From positions 1 to 64,000 of the forward strand of contig NZ_FQLR01000003.1 of assembly GCF_900119895.1 (NCBI RefSeq): a stretch of DNA of 64,000 nucleotides, read 5' to 3'. The notes beneath the pieces were generated by a model. That model searched no databases, was not told the DNA's origin, and saw nothing but the letters and a program-made list of their open reading frames with translations. Shown one piece after another: positions 9,901-18,626 of the stretch. A program made the position numbers and the translations under genes. Numbering within the stretch: position 1 is the stretch's first letter; the number at the start of each line of letters is the position of its first letter. This DNA comes from Collinsella phocaeensis (GTDB lineage: Bacteria > Actinomycetota > Coriobacteriia > Coriobacteriales > Coriobacteriaceae).

Positions 9901-9930
9901 GTGCGCGTTTATGCGCGTTTGTGCTCATTC
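9901..9930 (-). promoter_or_regulatory. Three 10-bp iterons upstream of the oxidoreductase/DeoR operon
   Basis: GTGCGCGTTT, ATGCGCGTTT and a weaker GTGCTCATTC lie head to tail with an exact 10-bp period, so they face the same side of the helix. On the minus strand they read ACAAACGCGCATAAACGCGC. They lie 17-47 bp upstream of the ATG, beside a weak promoter (TTGCTC, 16-bp spacer, TATGTG). DeoR-family proteins commonly bind direct repeats, so an autoregulatory operator is a reasonable inference. Confidence 0.45.
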
Positions 9931-10002
9931 TCACATAGACGGGCAGACAATGCGAGCAAAGGGATGAAAGTATGCGTTGGTAACGACGCGATCGACCTCT
10001 AT

Positions 10003-10040
10003 GCAAAAGGCCCGGCTCCTGAAAAGGAACCGGGCCTTGA
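10003..10040 (-). terminator. Terminator after rplX
   Basis: On the minus strand GGCCCGG and CCGGGCC form a stem around a 14-nt loop, followed by TTTTGC. It lies about 30 bp beyond the rplX stop and ends the ribosomal operon at a point where most bacteria continue with rplE. Confidence 0.8.
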
Positions 10041-10068
10041 CCGATCTAACGATCGAATGCGGATCGAC

Positions 10069-10380
10069 TTAGAACTCAGCGCCACACTTCTTGCAGACGC
10101 GCAGCTTGTTCTTGCCGTCCTTCTTGTGGCCGACGCGGGTGGCCTGGCCGCACTTGGGGCAGACGAGCTGGACGTTGGACACGTCGACCGGCATCTCGGT
10201 CGGGACGATGCCGCCCTGCTGGTTCTGCTGGTTGGGCTTGACGGCCTTCTTGGCGACGGCCACGCCCTCGACGACAACCTTGCCCTCAGCCGGAAGCGCG
10301 CGCAGGACGACGCCCTGCTTGCCGCGGTCCTTGCCGGAGAGCACCTTGACGTTATCGCCCTTCTTGATGGACATAGACAT
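10069..10380 (-). CDS. rplX: 50S ribosomal protein L24
   Basis: This 103-residue assembly-initiator protein of the large subunit has the KOW motif [26 protein letters not shown] at its N-terminus. The C-terminal [13 protein letters not shown]...[10 protein letters not shown] carries two CxxC pairs that may bind zinc. GGGGAG 6 nt upstream selects the first of two close ATGs. It follows rplN by 15 bp and is the last ribosomal gene of the run. Confidence 0.97.
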   Translation of the reverse strand: MSMSIKKGDNVKVLSGKDRGKQGVVLRALPAEGKVVVEGVAVAKKAVKPNQQNQQGGIVPTEMPVDVSNVQLVCPKCGQATRVGHKKDGKNKLRVCKKCGAEF

Positions 10381-10395
10381 AACGGTCTCCCCTAA

Positions 10396-10764
10396 CTACA
10401 GGGTCTCGGGTGCGAGCGAGACGATCTTCATGTACTTCTTGTCACGAAGCTCGCGAGCGACGGGCCCGAAGATACGGGTGCCGACGGGCGAACCATCGTT
10501 GTTGATGACGACGGCGGCGTTGTCATCGAAGCGGATGTAGGAACCGTCCTTGCGACGGATCTCCTTCACGGTGCGAACGACGACGCAGCGAACGACGTCC
10601 TTCTTCTTGACGTTGGCGCCCGGGGTGGCCTCCTGGACGGCCGCCATGATGACGTCACCGACGCCAGCATAACGACGCTTGGAGCCACCGAGCACCTTGA
10701 TGCAGCGAACCTTGCGCGCACCGGAGTTGTCAGCAACCGTGAGCATGGTTTGCATTTGAATCAT
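10396..10764 (-). CDS. rplN: 50S ribosomal protein L14
   Basis: A 122-residue rRNA-binding protein of the large subunit, with the signature [30 protein letters not shown] and C-terminal [14 protein letters not shown]. The ATG has GGAGG at 7 nt. It is separated from rpsQ by 94 bp holding a strong hairpin, the one internal gap in this half of the operon where a separate spc-type transcription unit could begin. Confidence 0.98.
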   Translation of the reverse strand: MIQMQTMLTVADNSGARKVRCIKVLGGSKRRYAGVGDVIMAAVQEATPGANVKKKDVVRCVVVRTVKEIRRKDGSYIRFDDNAAVVINNDGSPVGTRIFGPVARELRDKKYMKIVSLAPETL

Positions 10765-10797
10765 GGTAGTTCCTCCGAAAGAGAATTCGACGAGAGG

Positions 10798-10833
10798 TGC
10801 GCCGCACTAACGGGAACGCGTTCCCGCGGCGCA
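10798..10833 (-). other. Strong bulged hairpin between rpsQ and rplN
   Basis: TGCGCCGC (10798-10805) pairs with GCGGCGCA (10826-10833), enclosing the perfect 14-bp palindrome GGGAACGCGTTCCC (10812-10825) with a 6-nt bulge on one side. No U-tract follows, so simple termination is unlikely; an attenuator, processing site or ribosomal-protein binding site at the S10/spc junction are alternatives. Confidence 0.6.
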
Positions 10834-10858
10834 CATCATCGATGAAGCGTACATATGC

Positions 10859-11125
10859 TTACTTGGCGCGCTCGATGACCTCGACGAGACGCCAACGCTT
10901 CATCTTGGACATCGGACGGCACTCCATGACCTTGACGGTATCGCCGAGGCCGGCCGTGCACTCCTCGTCGTGCGCGTGAAGCTTCTTGGTGCTGGTCATC
11001 ATCTTGCCGTACTTGGGGTGACGCTTGCGCTCGGTGGTGGTGACCACGATGGTCTTGGCACCGGAAACAGAGGTAACGACACCCGTGCGGACCTTGCGCG
11101 AGTTACGCTCAGTCGTTTCAGTCAT
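10859..11125 (-). CDS. rpsQ: 30S ribosomal protein S17
   Basis: An 88-residue primary 16S rRNA-binding protein. The OB-fold pattern VRTGVVTSVSGAKTIVVTTTERKRHPKYGKMMTSTKKLHAHDEE and the C-terminal GDTVKVMECRPMSKMKRWRLVEVIE are diagnostic. It sits 16 bp after rpmC in the normal S10-operon order. Confidence 0.98.
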   Translation of the reverse strand: MTETTERNSRKVRTGVVTSVSGAKTIVVTTTERKRHPKYGKMMTSTKKLHAHDEECTAGLGDTVKVMECRPMSKMKRWRLVEVIERAK

Positions 11126-11141
11126 GCTCTACTCCTGCAAT

Positions 11142-11357
11142 CTACTCGGCCGCAGCGGTCTTCTCCGCTGCGATCTGACGGGCGCGCTGCTCCGTGAGGA
11201 CGCGAGCGATGTCCTTCTTCACGGTCTTGACGCGAGCGGTGTTGTCCAGCTGGCTGGTGGCCATCTGGAAACGAAGGTTGAAGAGCTCGGCGCGCAGCTC
11301 CTTCAGCTTGTCCTCAAGCTGGGCGTCCGAAAGCTCACGAATCTCTGCGGGCTTCAT
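11142..11357 (-). CDS. rpmC: 50S ribosomal protein L29
   Basis: A 71-residue two-helix protein near the peptide exit tunnel. [31 protein letters not shown] is the classical L29 start. Its ATG directly abuts the rplP stop. Confidence 0.97.
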   Translation of the reverse strand: MKPAEIRELSDAQLEDKLKELRAELFNLRFQMATSQLDNTARVKTVKKDIARVLTEQRARQIAAEKTAAAE

Positions 11358-11786
11358 TTACTTAACCTCCCCGTCCTGGTCAGCGCGGGTAATGATCTTG
11401 GTCTTGATCGGCAGCTTGTGCTGGGCCAGACGGAGCGCCTCGCGGGCGATCTCCTCGGAAACGCCGGCGATCTCGAACATGACACGACCCGGCTTGACGA
11501 CGGCCACCCACTCCTCGGGGTTACCCTTACCGGAACCCATGCGGGTCTCCGCGGGCTTCTTGGTGATGGGCTTGTCCGGGAAGATGGTGATGTAGACGCG
11601 ACCGCCACGCTTCATGTAGCGGGTCATGGCGATACGGGCGGCCTCGATCTGACGGTTGGTGATCCAGTGGGCCTCGAGGGCCTTGATGCCGTAATCACCG
11701 AAGTACAGCTGGGTGTTACCCTTGGCCTGGCCCTTCATGGAGCCACGCTGCACCTTGCGGTGAAGAATACGCTTAGGGGCGAGCAC
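11358..11786 (-). CDS. rplP: 50S ribosomal protein L16
   Basis: This 142-residue protein of the peptidyl-transferase/A-site region begins [24 protein letters not shown] and contains the family motifs [31 protein letters not shown] and [23 protein letters not shown]. It overlaps the rpsC stop by one base and abuts rpmC, indicating translational coupling. Confidence 0.98.
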   Translation of the reverse strand: MLAPKRILHRKVQRGSMKGQAKGNTQLYFGDYGIKALEAHWITNRQIEAARIAMTRYMKRGGRVYITIFPDKPITKKPAETRMGSGKGNPEEWVAVVKPGRVMFEIAGVSEEIAREALRLAQHKLPIKTKIITRADQDGEVK

Positions 11787-12496
11787 TACTGACCCCTCCT
11801 CTCGTTGTTACGACGGCGAGGACGGGAAGAGCCCTCGAGAGCCGGGTTGGGGACCGGCTGGCCGGGGAGCTTCTCGCCCAGGTAGATCCAGACCTTGACA
11901 CCGCAGGAGCCCATGGTGGTGCGGGCGGTGGCGGTGCCGTAGTCGATCTTGGCGCGCAGGGTGTGCAGCGGCACGCGACCCTCGCGGTACCACTCGCGAC
12001 GGCCCATCTCGGCGCCGCCGAGACGACCGGAGCACTGGATACGGATGCCCTTGGCGCCGGACTTGCGGGCGGTCTGAACGGCCTTGCGCATGGCGCGGCG
12101 GAAGGCGACGCGGCCCTCGAGCTGCTCGGCGATGGACTGAGCGACGAGGTTGGCGTCGAGCTCGGGGCGCTTGACCTCGATGACGTCGACGGAGAGCTGG
12201 CCCTTCTCGACGCCAGCGACGCGCTCGAGCTCGGTGCGCAGGCTGTCGATCTCGGCGCCCTTCTTGCCGATGACGATGCCCGGGCGGGCGGTGAGGATGA
12301 TGACCTTCACCTTGTCGCCGGCGCGCTCGATCTCGACGCGGGAGAGAGCGGCACGGGAGAGGCGCTTGGCGAGGAACTTGCGGATCTCGAGATCGTTGCC
12401 GAGGGTCTCGGCGTAGTTCTTGTCAGCGAACCAACGGGAACGCCAGTTCTCGGTGATGCCGAGACGGAAACCGGTGGGGTAGACTTTCTGACCCAT
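11786..12496 (-). CDS. rpsC: 30S ribosomal protein S3
   Basis: A 236-residue protein at the mRNA entry channel. [26 protein letters not shown] is the typical start, followed by the KH domain ([19 protein letters not shown]) and the C-terminal domain [27 protein letters not shown]. The arginine-rich tail [14 protein letters not shown] is usual for actinobacteria. Confidence 0.98.
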   Translation of the reverse strand: MGQKVYPTGFRLGITENWRSRWFADKNYAETLGNDLEIRKFLAKRLSRAALSRVEIERAGDKVKVIILTARPGIVIGKKGAEIDSLRTELERVAGVEKGQLSVDVIEVKRPELDANLVAQSIAEQLEGRVAFRRAMRKAVQTARKSGAKGIRIQCSGRLGGAEMGRREWYREGRVPLHTLRAKIDYGTATARTTMGSCGVKVWIYLGEKLPGQPVPNPALEGSSRPRRRNNERRGQ

Positions 12497-12501
12497 AGCG
12501 C

Positions 12502-12873
12502 TTAAGCCTCCTTTCCAGGAGCGACGACGACGGTGATGTGGCTGGTGCGCTTCAGAATGCGGGAAGCGGAGCCCTTGGCGCGGGGGCGGATACGCTTGAG
12601 CGTGGGGCCCTCGTCCACATAGGTGTACTTGACGACGAGATCGGCGGCGCGCATGCCGTTGTTGTTCTCGGCGTTGGCGACGGCGGAACGCAGAACCTTC
12701 TCGACGTCCACGGCGACCGCGCGGTCGCAGAAGTGGAGGATGTCGAAGGCCTGGGCCACGGTCTTGTTGCGGATCAGGTCAACAACGAGGCGAGCCTTGC
12801 TGGGGGACACGCGCACGTACTTGGCCGTAGCGCGGACCTCGCGGGTCGCGGTGTCGGTAGACTTAGTTGCCAT
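12502..12873 (-). CDS. rplV: 50S ribosomal protein L22
   Basis: A 123-residue protein lining the exit tunnel. The motifs [32 protein letters not shown] and [30 protein letters not shown], which includes the extended beta-hairpin, are conserved. It is 5 bp from rpsC and 15 bp from rpsS. Confidence 0.98.
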   Translation of the reverse strand: MATKSTDTATREVRATAKYVRVSPSKARLVVDLIRNKTVAQAFDILHFCDRAVAVDVEKVLRSAVANAENNNGMRAADLVVKYTYVDEGPTLKRIRPRAKGSASRILKRTSHITVVVAPGKEA

Positions 12874-12888
12874 TTACGAGATACCCCC

Positions 12889-13149
12889 CTATTTGGCCTT
12901 GTGGCCACGGAACGTACGGGTCGGCGCGAACTCGCCGAGCTTGTGGCCAACCATGGACTCGGTAACGTACACGGGCACGTGCTTGCGGCCGTCGTGGACG
13001 GCGATGGTGTGACCGACCATCTCGGGGAAGATGGTGGACGCGCGGGACCAGGTCTTCACGACGTCCTTCTTGCCGGCCTCGTTCATCGCGACGATACGCG
13101 AAAGGAGGCGAGGCTCCACGAACGGGCCCTTTTTGAGACTTCTGCTCAT
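12889..13149 (-). CDS. rpsS: 30S ribosomal protein S19
   Basis: An 86-residue protein of the small-subunit head, with the hallmark [19 protein letters not shown] and the [29 protein letters not shown] segment. It lies 27 bp after rplB in the standard order. Confidence 0.98.
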   Translation of the reverse strand: MSRSLKKGPFVEPRLLSRIVAMNEAGKKDVVKTWSRASTIFPEMVGHTIAVHDGRKHVPVYVTESMVGHKLGEFAPTRTFRGHKAK

Positions 13150-13176
13150 AAGTGCTTTCTCCTAACCAGGTATCGA

Positions 13177-14007
<831 letters not shown>

Positions 14008-14084
14008 TGCCTATCCCTTTCATATCTATCCGCTCGCCACCGCAAGCAGGGATGCGGGTGCGGTGACACCGGATTTACCACGGT

Positions 14085-14150
14085 ACCGGGCGGCTCCATA
14101 GATTCGCCCGGACGTCGATGCACGCCTCCCTTTCGGGAGGCGACGCGTGC
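14085..14150 (-). other. Two tandem hairpins in the rplW-rplB gap
   Basis: The first on the minus strand is GCCTCCC, 4-nt loop, GGGAGGC (14124-14141), extended outward by GCACGC/GCGTGC. The second pairs CCGGGCG with CGCCCGG (about 14085-14112). Neither has a U-tract. They occupy most of the 155-bp gap and could be an attenuator or processing region inside the ribosomal operon. Confidence 0.5.
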
Positions 14151-14162
14151 ATGCAGCGAGAC

Positions 14163-14450
14163 TTAGGCCTGGTTGCCGAAGATCTCGATGGACTGGCCCT
14201 CGGCGACGGTGACGACGGCCTTCTTCCAAGAACGGGTCTTGCCGGCGACGTAGCGGACGCGCTTGGTCTTCGGCTTCACGATCAGGGTGTTGACGCGGGT
14301 GACCTTCACACCGAAGATCTCCTCGACAGCGTCCTTGATCTGGAACTTGTTGGCGTCCTTGTGAACCTCGAACGTGTACTTGTTCTGCTCCATCTCGGAG
14401 AAGGAACGCTCGGACACGACGGGACGGATGATGATCTCGTGAGCGGTCAT
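14163..14450 (-). CDS. rplW: 50S ribosomal protein L23
   Basis: A 95-residue protein at the tunnel exit that docks trigger factor and SRP. TAHEIIIRPVVSERSFSEMEQNKYTFEVHKDANKFQIKDAVEEIFGVKVTRVNTL is the canonical pattern. Its ATG touches the rplD stop, indicating coupling. Confidence 0.98.
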   Translation of the reverse strand: MTAHEIIIRPVVSERSFSEMEQNKYTFEVHKDANKFQIKDAVEEIFGVKVTRVNTLIVKPKTKRVRYVAGKTRSWKKAVVTVAEGQSIEIFGNQA

Positions 14451-15077
14451 TTAGGCGAGCACCTCCCCGAAGTGAGCAGCGATGTCGGCGGTCATCAGCA
14501 GGGCGCCGTTGTTCACGAGGTCATAGGTGTTGGCCTCGGAAGGCGTGATGATGAACGCCTTGGGAATGTTGCGGAAGGACAGGTAGGCGTTGATGTCATC
14601 CTCGCGCACGATGATGGTGAGGCGCTTGCCCTCGATGCCGAGCGCCTTGAGCATGGCGACAGCGGCCTTCGTGGACGGCTTCTCGAAGCCGTAGTCCTCG
14701 ACGAGGACGAGCTCGTTGTCGCGCACCTTCGCGGAGAGCGCGGAGCGCATGGCGAGCTTGACCTCCTTGTTGTTCATACGCTTGGTGTACGTGCGGGGCT
14801 TCGGCCCGAAGATCACGCCGCCGTGACGCCACTGGCCAGCGCGGATGGAACCCTGGCGGGCACGGCCGGTGCCCTTCTGACGCCAAGGCTTCTTGCCGCC
14901 GCCGGAGACCTCGGAACGGCCCTTGGTGGACTGGGTGCCCTGACGCCAGCAGGCCTGCTGGCACTTCACGATGTGGTGCATGACGTTGATGTTCGGCTCG
15001 ATGCCGTACACCGCGGGAGCGAGCTCGACCTCGGCGGCCGCCTTGCCCTCCGTGTTCTTTACTTCAAACTTAGACAT
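14451..15077 (-). CDS. rplD: 50S ribosomal protein L4
   Basis: A 208-residue tunnel protein which in E. coli also autoregulates the S10 operon. MSKFEVKNTEGKAAAEVELA opens it; RQGTQSTKGRSEVSGGGKKPWRQKGTGRARQGS is the extended loop reaching the tunnel. I start at ATG 15077 (GGAG 8 nt upstream) although the frame is open further upstream. It lies 47 bp after rplC. Confidence 0.97.
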   Translation of the reverse strand: MSKFEVKNTEGKAAAEVELAPAVYGIEPNINVMHHIVKCQQACWRQGTQSTKGRSEVSGGGKKPWRQKGTGRARQGSIRAGQWRHGGVIFGPKPRTYTKRMNNKEVKLAMRSALSAKVRDNELVLVEDYGFEKPSTKAAVAMLKALGIEGKRLTIIVREDDINAYLSFRNIPKAFIITPSEANTYDLVNNGALLMTADIAAHFGEVLA

Positions 15078-15124
15078 GTAAGTGTTCTCCTTGGTATGAC
15101 TCTGGACCAGTTGGGTCGGGGCCC

Positions 15125-15745
15125 TTAGGCCATACGGATGGCGACCAGAGCGTTCTTGCCACCAGGGACGGCGCCCTTGATGAGCATGAGGTTCTGCTCG
15201 GCATCGATGCGGACAACGGTGAGGTTCTTCACGGTCACGCGCTCGTCGCCCATGTGACCGGCCATCTTGACGCCCTTGAGAACGCGGGCGGGATAGGCGC
15301 ACTGGCCGATGGAGCCGGGATGACGGTGGAAGTGGGAACCATGGGTCATCGGACCACGGCGCTGACCCCAGCGCTTGATGCGGCCCTGGAAGCCCTTACC
15401 CTTGGAGGTGCCGATGACGTCGACCTTGGTGACGCCCTCGAAGTCGGCGACGGTGACGACGTCGCCCACCTTGTGCTCGTCGGCGTTGTCGACGCGGACC
15501 TCGCGAAGGTGACGGACGGGCTCGACGCCGGCCTTGGCGAAGTGACCAGCCATGGGCTTGTTCACGTTCTTGGCCTTGATGTCGCCGAAACCGATCTGGA
15601 CGGCGTTGTAGCCGTCGGTCGCCTCGGATTTAACCTGCGAGACGGAGCAGGGGCCAGCCTGGATGACCGTGACGGGAACGACGTTGTCGTCCTCGTCCCA
15701 AACCTGGGTCATACCGATCTTGCGGCCGAGAATCATGCTGATCAT
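15125..15745 (-). CDS. rplC: 50S ribosomal protein L3
   Basis: A 206-residue early-assembly protein: MISMILGRKIGMTQVWDEDDNVVPVTVIQAGPC, the central loop RIKRWGQRRGPMTHGSHFHRHPGSIG that approaches the peptidyl-transferase centre, and C-terminal NALVAIRMA. Because rpsJ is 2.5 kb away behind its own terminator, rplC is the first gene of its transcription unit here. The ATG has AGGA at 7 nt. Confidence 0.98.
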   Translation of the reverse strand: MISMILGRKIGMTQVWDEDDNVVPVTVIQAGPCSVSQVKSEATDGYNAVQIGFGDIKAKNVNKPMAGHFAKAGVEPVRHLREVRVDNADEHKVGDVVTVADFEGVTKVDVIGTSKGKGFQGRIKRWGQRRGPMTHGSHFHRHPGSIGQCAYPARVLKGVKMAGHMGDERVTVKNLTVVRIDAEQNLMLIKGAVPGGKNALVAIRMA

Positions 15746-15935
15746 TCAATGATCCTAACTCTCGGTGGTCTTGGGACACTGCGAACACCCCTTGTGTTCG
15801 CCCCTAGAGGACCACTACTGACATGCGTGCCGAAGCTTTGCATTCCGCCTGACATCGCGTGCGCGGCAACCCATTCGCGCGCATGCTTCGTACATGCAGA
15901 ACCCTCCCCTATCGAGGCACAGCTTGATTAGTATA
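15746..15935 (-). promoter_or_regulatory. rplC operon promoter and structured leader
   Basis: A TATACT -10 box (15930-15935) would give a leader of about 180 nt. The spacer upstream of it holds the perfect palindrome ACGCCCGCGGGCGT (15937-15950). In the leader, GCGAACAC/GTGTTCGC (15781-15801) forms a hairpin inside an outer GTGGTC/GACCAC stem (15765-15770 with 15810-15815), and CGAAGC/GCTTCG can pair further upstream. No good -35 is seen. The arrangement resembles ribosomal-protein leader RNAs in which an operon product such as L4 binds, but the class is not recognised. Confidence 0.5.
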
Positions 15936-16099
15936 CACGCCCGCGGGCGTATCCCTTATGCTCTATAAACTCTACACATTGTCTGAGCTGGGATTTCTCT
16001 CTATCGCGCTAGAGCAGGCGACGACTTCGCGCCCGAGTCCCGCCACCGCAGAGCGCGACCCGGGTGCGCATCGGATCCGCGCCTGCTGCCCGGTGCGCG
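15936..16099. other. Gap between histidine phosphatase gene and rplC promoter
   Basis: Apart from the operator-like palindrome at 15937-15950 there is little structure. No open frame with a ribosome site and no convincing terminator for the upstream phosphatase gene were found. Confidence 0.4.
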
Positions 16100-16708
16100 C
16101 TAGCCGTTATGAATCTTTGTGCACGAGAAGGTCTCGGCGACCTCATCGAAGTCGAAGACGAGCACGCAGCAGTTGCCGAGAGGCCGGCCCTGATCGCATG
16201 TCGCCGCATGCTCCCAGGCTTTTTTGAACTGCAGCGTGGCCGATCCGTGACTCACGGCGAGCAGGGTGCGCACGGACGCGTCGCGCATGAGGCCGGTGAG
16301 CGTCGTGACCATGCGGGCGCGCAGCTCGGCGCTCCCCTCGCCGCCGTACGGCACGAGCAGCTCCTCGGGATCCCAGACGTCCGCGGGAACGTCTGCCTGA
16401 GGACCGCCCTCGAATGAACCGTAGCAGCGCTCCTTGAGCCCATCGATGGCCTCGACCGCGGGGATGGACGCAGCGTCGGTCGAGCAAGATTCCAGGACGC
16501 TCCGGACGCTCTCAGCCGTCGCGTACGCGCGCCCGATGGGCGACGAGCAGATTCGATCGAACGCGGCACCTTGCGCGGCAAGCCACGCCCCTGCTCGGCG
16601 CGCCTGCTCGATGCCCAGCTCGGTGAGCGGCGAGTCGCACCGCCCTTGCACGCGCTTCTCGAGGTTGTATACCGTCTGACCATGCCTCATCAGATACAGG
16701 CGCTTCAT
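16100..16708 (-). CDS. Histidine phosphatase (phosphoglycerate mutase-like) family protein
   Basis: A 202-residue branch-1 histidine phosphatase. LMRHGQTVYN (6-15) carries the phospho-accepting His9; the second catalytic His is in LLAVSHGSA near the C-terminus, and KERCYGSFEG supplies the usual acidic region. It could be a phosphatase or a mutase; the substrate cannot be told. GGAGG 8 nt upstream selects the ATG at 16708. With the efflux gene it forms an unrelated two-gene insert between rpsJ and rplC. Confidence 0.88.
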   Translation of the reverse strand: MKRLYLMRHGQTVYNLEKRVQGRCDSPLTELGIEQARRAGAWLAAQGAAFDRICSSPIGRAYATAESVRSVLESCSTDAASIPAVEAIDGLKERCYGSFEGGPQADVPADVWDPEELLVPYGGEGSAELRARMVTTLTGLMRDASVRTLLAVSHGSATLQFKKAWEHAATCDQGRPLGNCCVLVFDFDEVAETFSCTKIHNG

Positions 16709-16905
16709 GATGGATCCTCCTTGCTCGCCTGCGCGCATGGGCCGCGGACGCACCGAAACCGATCGAGACGCGCCGGCACAGCCGGCGGAACGCCGGCGTG
16801 CGCTTCCGGCCTGCTGCATCGGTGAAGCCCGAGCAGCGGGGGGCCGGATGCCGCACGCGCCCCGATGCCTTAACGGTGCACGGACGGCCCGTCTCCGTGA
16901 CAGTC

Positions 16906-18057
16906 CTATTGCCGCGCGCTCACGTAGTCCTCGTCCACGGTGATCTTCGCGACGGCACAAGGATAGGCCTGCTCGACGGCGGCCGCCAGCTCGCGGCGCA
17001 GCTCCTCGGGCGAAAGCCGAAACCCTTCAGGACGCAGGCAGTCGAAAATGACGTTCGTGTGGGTCGGTCCGGGGACGGTGCGCAGGTCGTGGATCGAGAT
17101 GCGCGGATCTATGCGCTTGGCCATCGCGTCTATCGCACAGCGCATGTCCGCCACCGCCGCGTCATCCGTTACGATCGGGTCGTAATGCAGCGTGACGATG
17201 AGTCCGTCCTCGTTCTTGAACGCCTGCTCGATGTTGTCGAGGGTGTCGTGGCTTGCAATGGGGCTGTCTTCGGCGGCCATCTCCACATGGGCGCTCGCGA
17301 ACTGCCGCCCCGGGCCGTAATCGTGGACCATGAGGTCATGGGTCCCCAGAACACCCGGATAGCTCATTATCTTCGCGCGGATGTGCTCGACGAGCTTCGG
17401 GTCCGGCGCGGACCCGAGCAAGGGGTCGACCGTCTCCTTGATCAGGCAGATGCCGCTCCAGGCGATATAGGCGCCCACGGCAAGACCCGCCCAGGCATCG
17501 AGCTCGATTCCCGTCGCTCGCGCGATGAGCGCCGACGCGAGAACGGCACCGGTAGCGATGACGTCGTTTTTCGAATCCTGGGCCGTCGCCTTGAGCGTGT
17601 CGGATTCGATGCGCTCGCCAAGCATGAGGTTGAATCGGGCCATCCAGAGCTTGACCAGCATCGAAAGGACGAGCACCGCGACGAGGGCAAGCGAAAAGTC
17701 GACGGGCACGGGAGCCAAGAGCTTATCGAACGAAGACTTGACCAGCTCGATTCCGATGAGAAGCACGAGAACCGCGACGACGAGACCGGAAAGGTACTCG
17801 TAGCGTCCGTGCCCGTACGGATGCTCAGGGTCCGCCGGCTTGCTGGCGAGTTTGAATCCGAGCACGCTCACGATATTGGAGGATGCATCCGAGAGGTTGT
17901 TCATGGCGTCCGCGACGATGGAGACAGACCCGCTCGCGATGCCGATCAGGGCCTTCGCGATGCAGAGGATCACGTTGAGCGCGATGCAGACCATGCCCGC
18001 CAGCGAGCCGACGCGCGCACGATCCCCACCGGCGCGCTTACATATCCATTCACCCAT
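16906..18057 (-). CDS. Cation diffusion facilitator family transporter
   Basis: A 383-residue CDF metal/proton antiporter for divalent cations (Zn, Fe, Mn or Cd). Six membrane segments begin at VGSLAGMVCIALNVILCIAKALIG; the metal site is in TM2 (ADAMNNLSDASSN) and TM5, the HPYGHGRYEYLSG loop is typical, and the C-terminal cytoplasmic ferredoxin-like domain contains HDLMVHDYGPGRQFASAHVEM. I start at ATG 18057, which follows GAGGAAGGGG. The 197-bp gap to the phosphatase holds only GC-rich inverted repeats (about 16770-16803 and 16880-16902). Confidence 0.92.
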   Translation of the reverse strand: MGEWICKRAGGDRARVGSLAGMVCIALNVILCIAKALIGIASGSVSIVADAMNNLSDASSNIVSVLGFKLASKPADPEHPYGHGRYEYLSGLVVAVLVLLIGIELVKSSFDKLLAPVPVDFSLALVAVLVLSMLVKLWMARFNLMLGERIESDTLKATAQDSKNDVIATGAVLASALIARATGIELDAWAGLAVGAYIAWSGICLIKETVDPLLGSAPDPKLVEHIRAKIMSYPGVLGTHDLMVHDYGPGRQFASAHVEMAAEDSPIASHDTLDNIEQAFKNEDGLIVTLHYDPIVTDDAAVADMRCAIDAMAKRIDPRISIHDLRTVPGPTHTNVIFDCLRPEGFRLSPEELRRELAAAVEQAYPCAVAKITVDEDYVSARQ

Positions 18058-18202
18058 AACGGCCCCTTCCTCGAACGCGTATCCGTAGGTGCGGCTCGGC
18101 CTCCTCGCCCACGTTCGACGCAAACTTATATGATATTCCACTCGCATCGGGCATGCGAGCCAGATTCATCGCCGCAAGGCATAAACCAACGTGCACCTTA
18201 TG

Positions 18203-18234
18203 AAAAAAGGCCGCCACCTGAATGGTGACGGCCT
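18203..18234 (-). terminator. Terminator after rpsJ
   Basis: On the minus strand GGCCGTCACC and GGTGGCGGCC form a stem with a 5-nt loop followed by TTTTTT, 24 bp past the rpsJ stop. It is a strong intrinsic terminator separating the str operon from the rest of the ribosomal genes. Confidence 0.92.
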
Positions 18235-18257
18235 TGAGTCGCGCAAAAGGAGATCGC

Positions 18258-18566
18258 TTAGAGCTTGATCTCGATGTCGACGCCGGCGGGAAGGTCGAGA
18301 CGCATCAGCGAATCGACGGTGCCGCTGGTCGGGTCGAGGATGTCGATGAGGCGCTTGTGGGTGCGCATCTCGAACTGCTCGCGGGAGTCCTTGTTGACGT
18401 GCGGGGAGCGGATAACCGTGTAGAGGTTGCGCTCGGTCGGCAGGGGGATGGGGCCGGAAACGCGGGCACCGGTCTTCTGAGCGGTGTCAACGATAAGCTT
18501 CGCGGACTGATCGACGACCTCGTGATCGTAGCCCTTGAGGCGGATCCTGATCTTCTGGCTAGACAA
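18258..18566 (-). CDS. rpsJ: 30S ribosomal protein S10 (also antitermination factor NusE)
   Basis: A 102-residue protein of the 30S head that also acts with NusB in antitermination. [44 protein letters not shown] and the [18 protein letters not shown] loop are diagnostic. The start is TTG at 18566 with GGAGG exactly 5 nt upstream, giving the usual length; an upstream TTG at 18578 would place the ribosome site inside the gene. It follows fusA by 60 bp with no tuf between. Confidence 0.97.
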   Translation of the reverse strand: MSSQKIRIRLKGYDHEVVDQSAKLIVDTAQKTGARVSGPIPLPTERNLYTVIRSPHVNKDSREQFEMRTHKRLIDILDPTSGTVDSLMRLDLPAGVDIEIKL

Positions 18567-18626
18567 CTTTACCTCCAAATGGCATGCGAGCGCGGGCTCG
18601 CGGTGGTACTGGCGATGGCGAACGGG

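Noticed and set aside
16709-16905. A small gene between the histidine phosphatase and the cation-efflux gene
   Set aside because: Only GC-rich inverted repeats are seen; open frames there are upstream extensions or antisense with no start signals.
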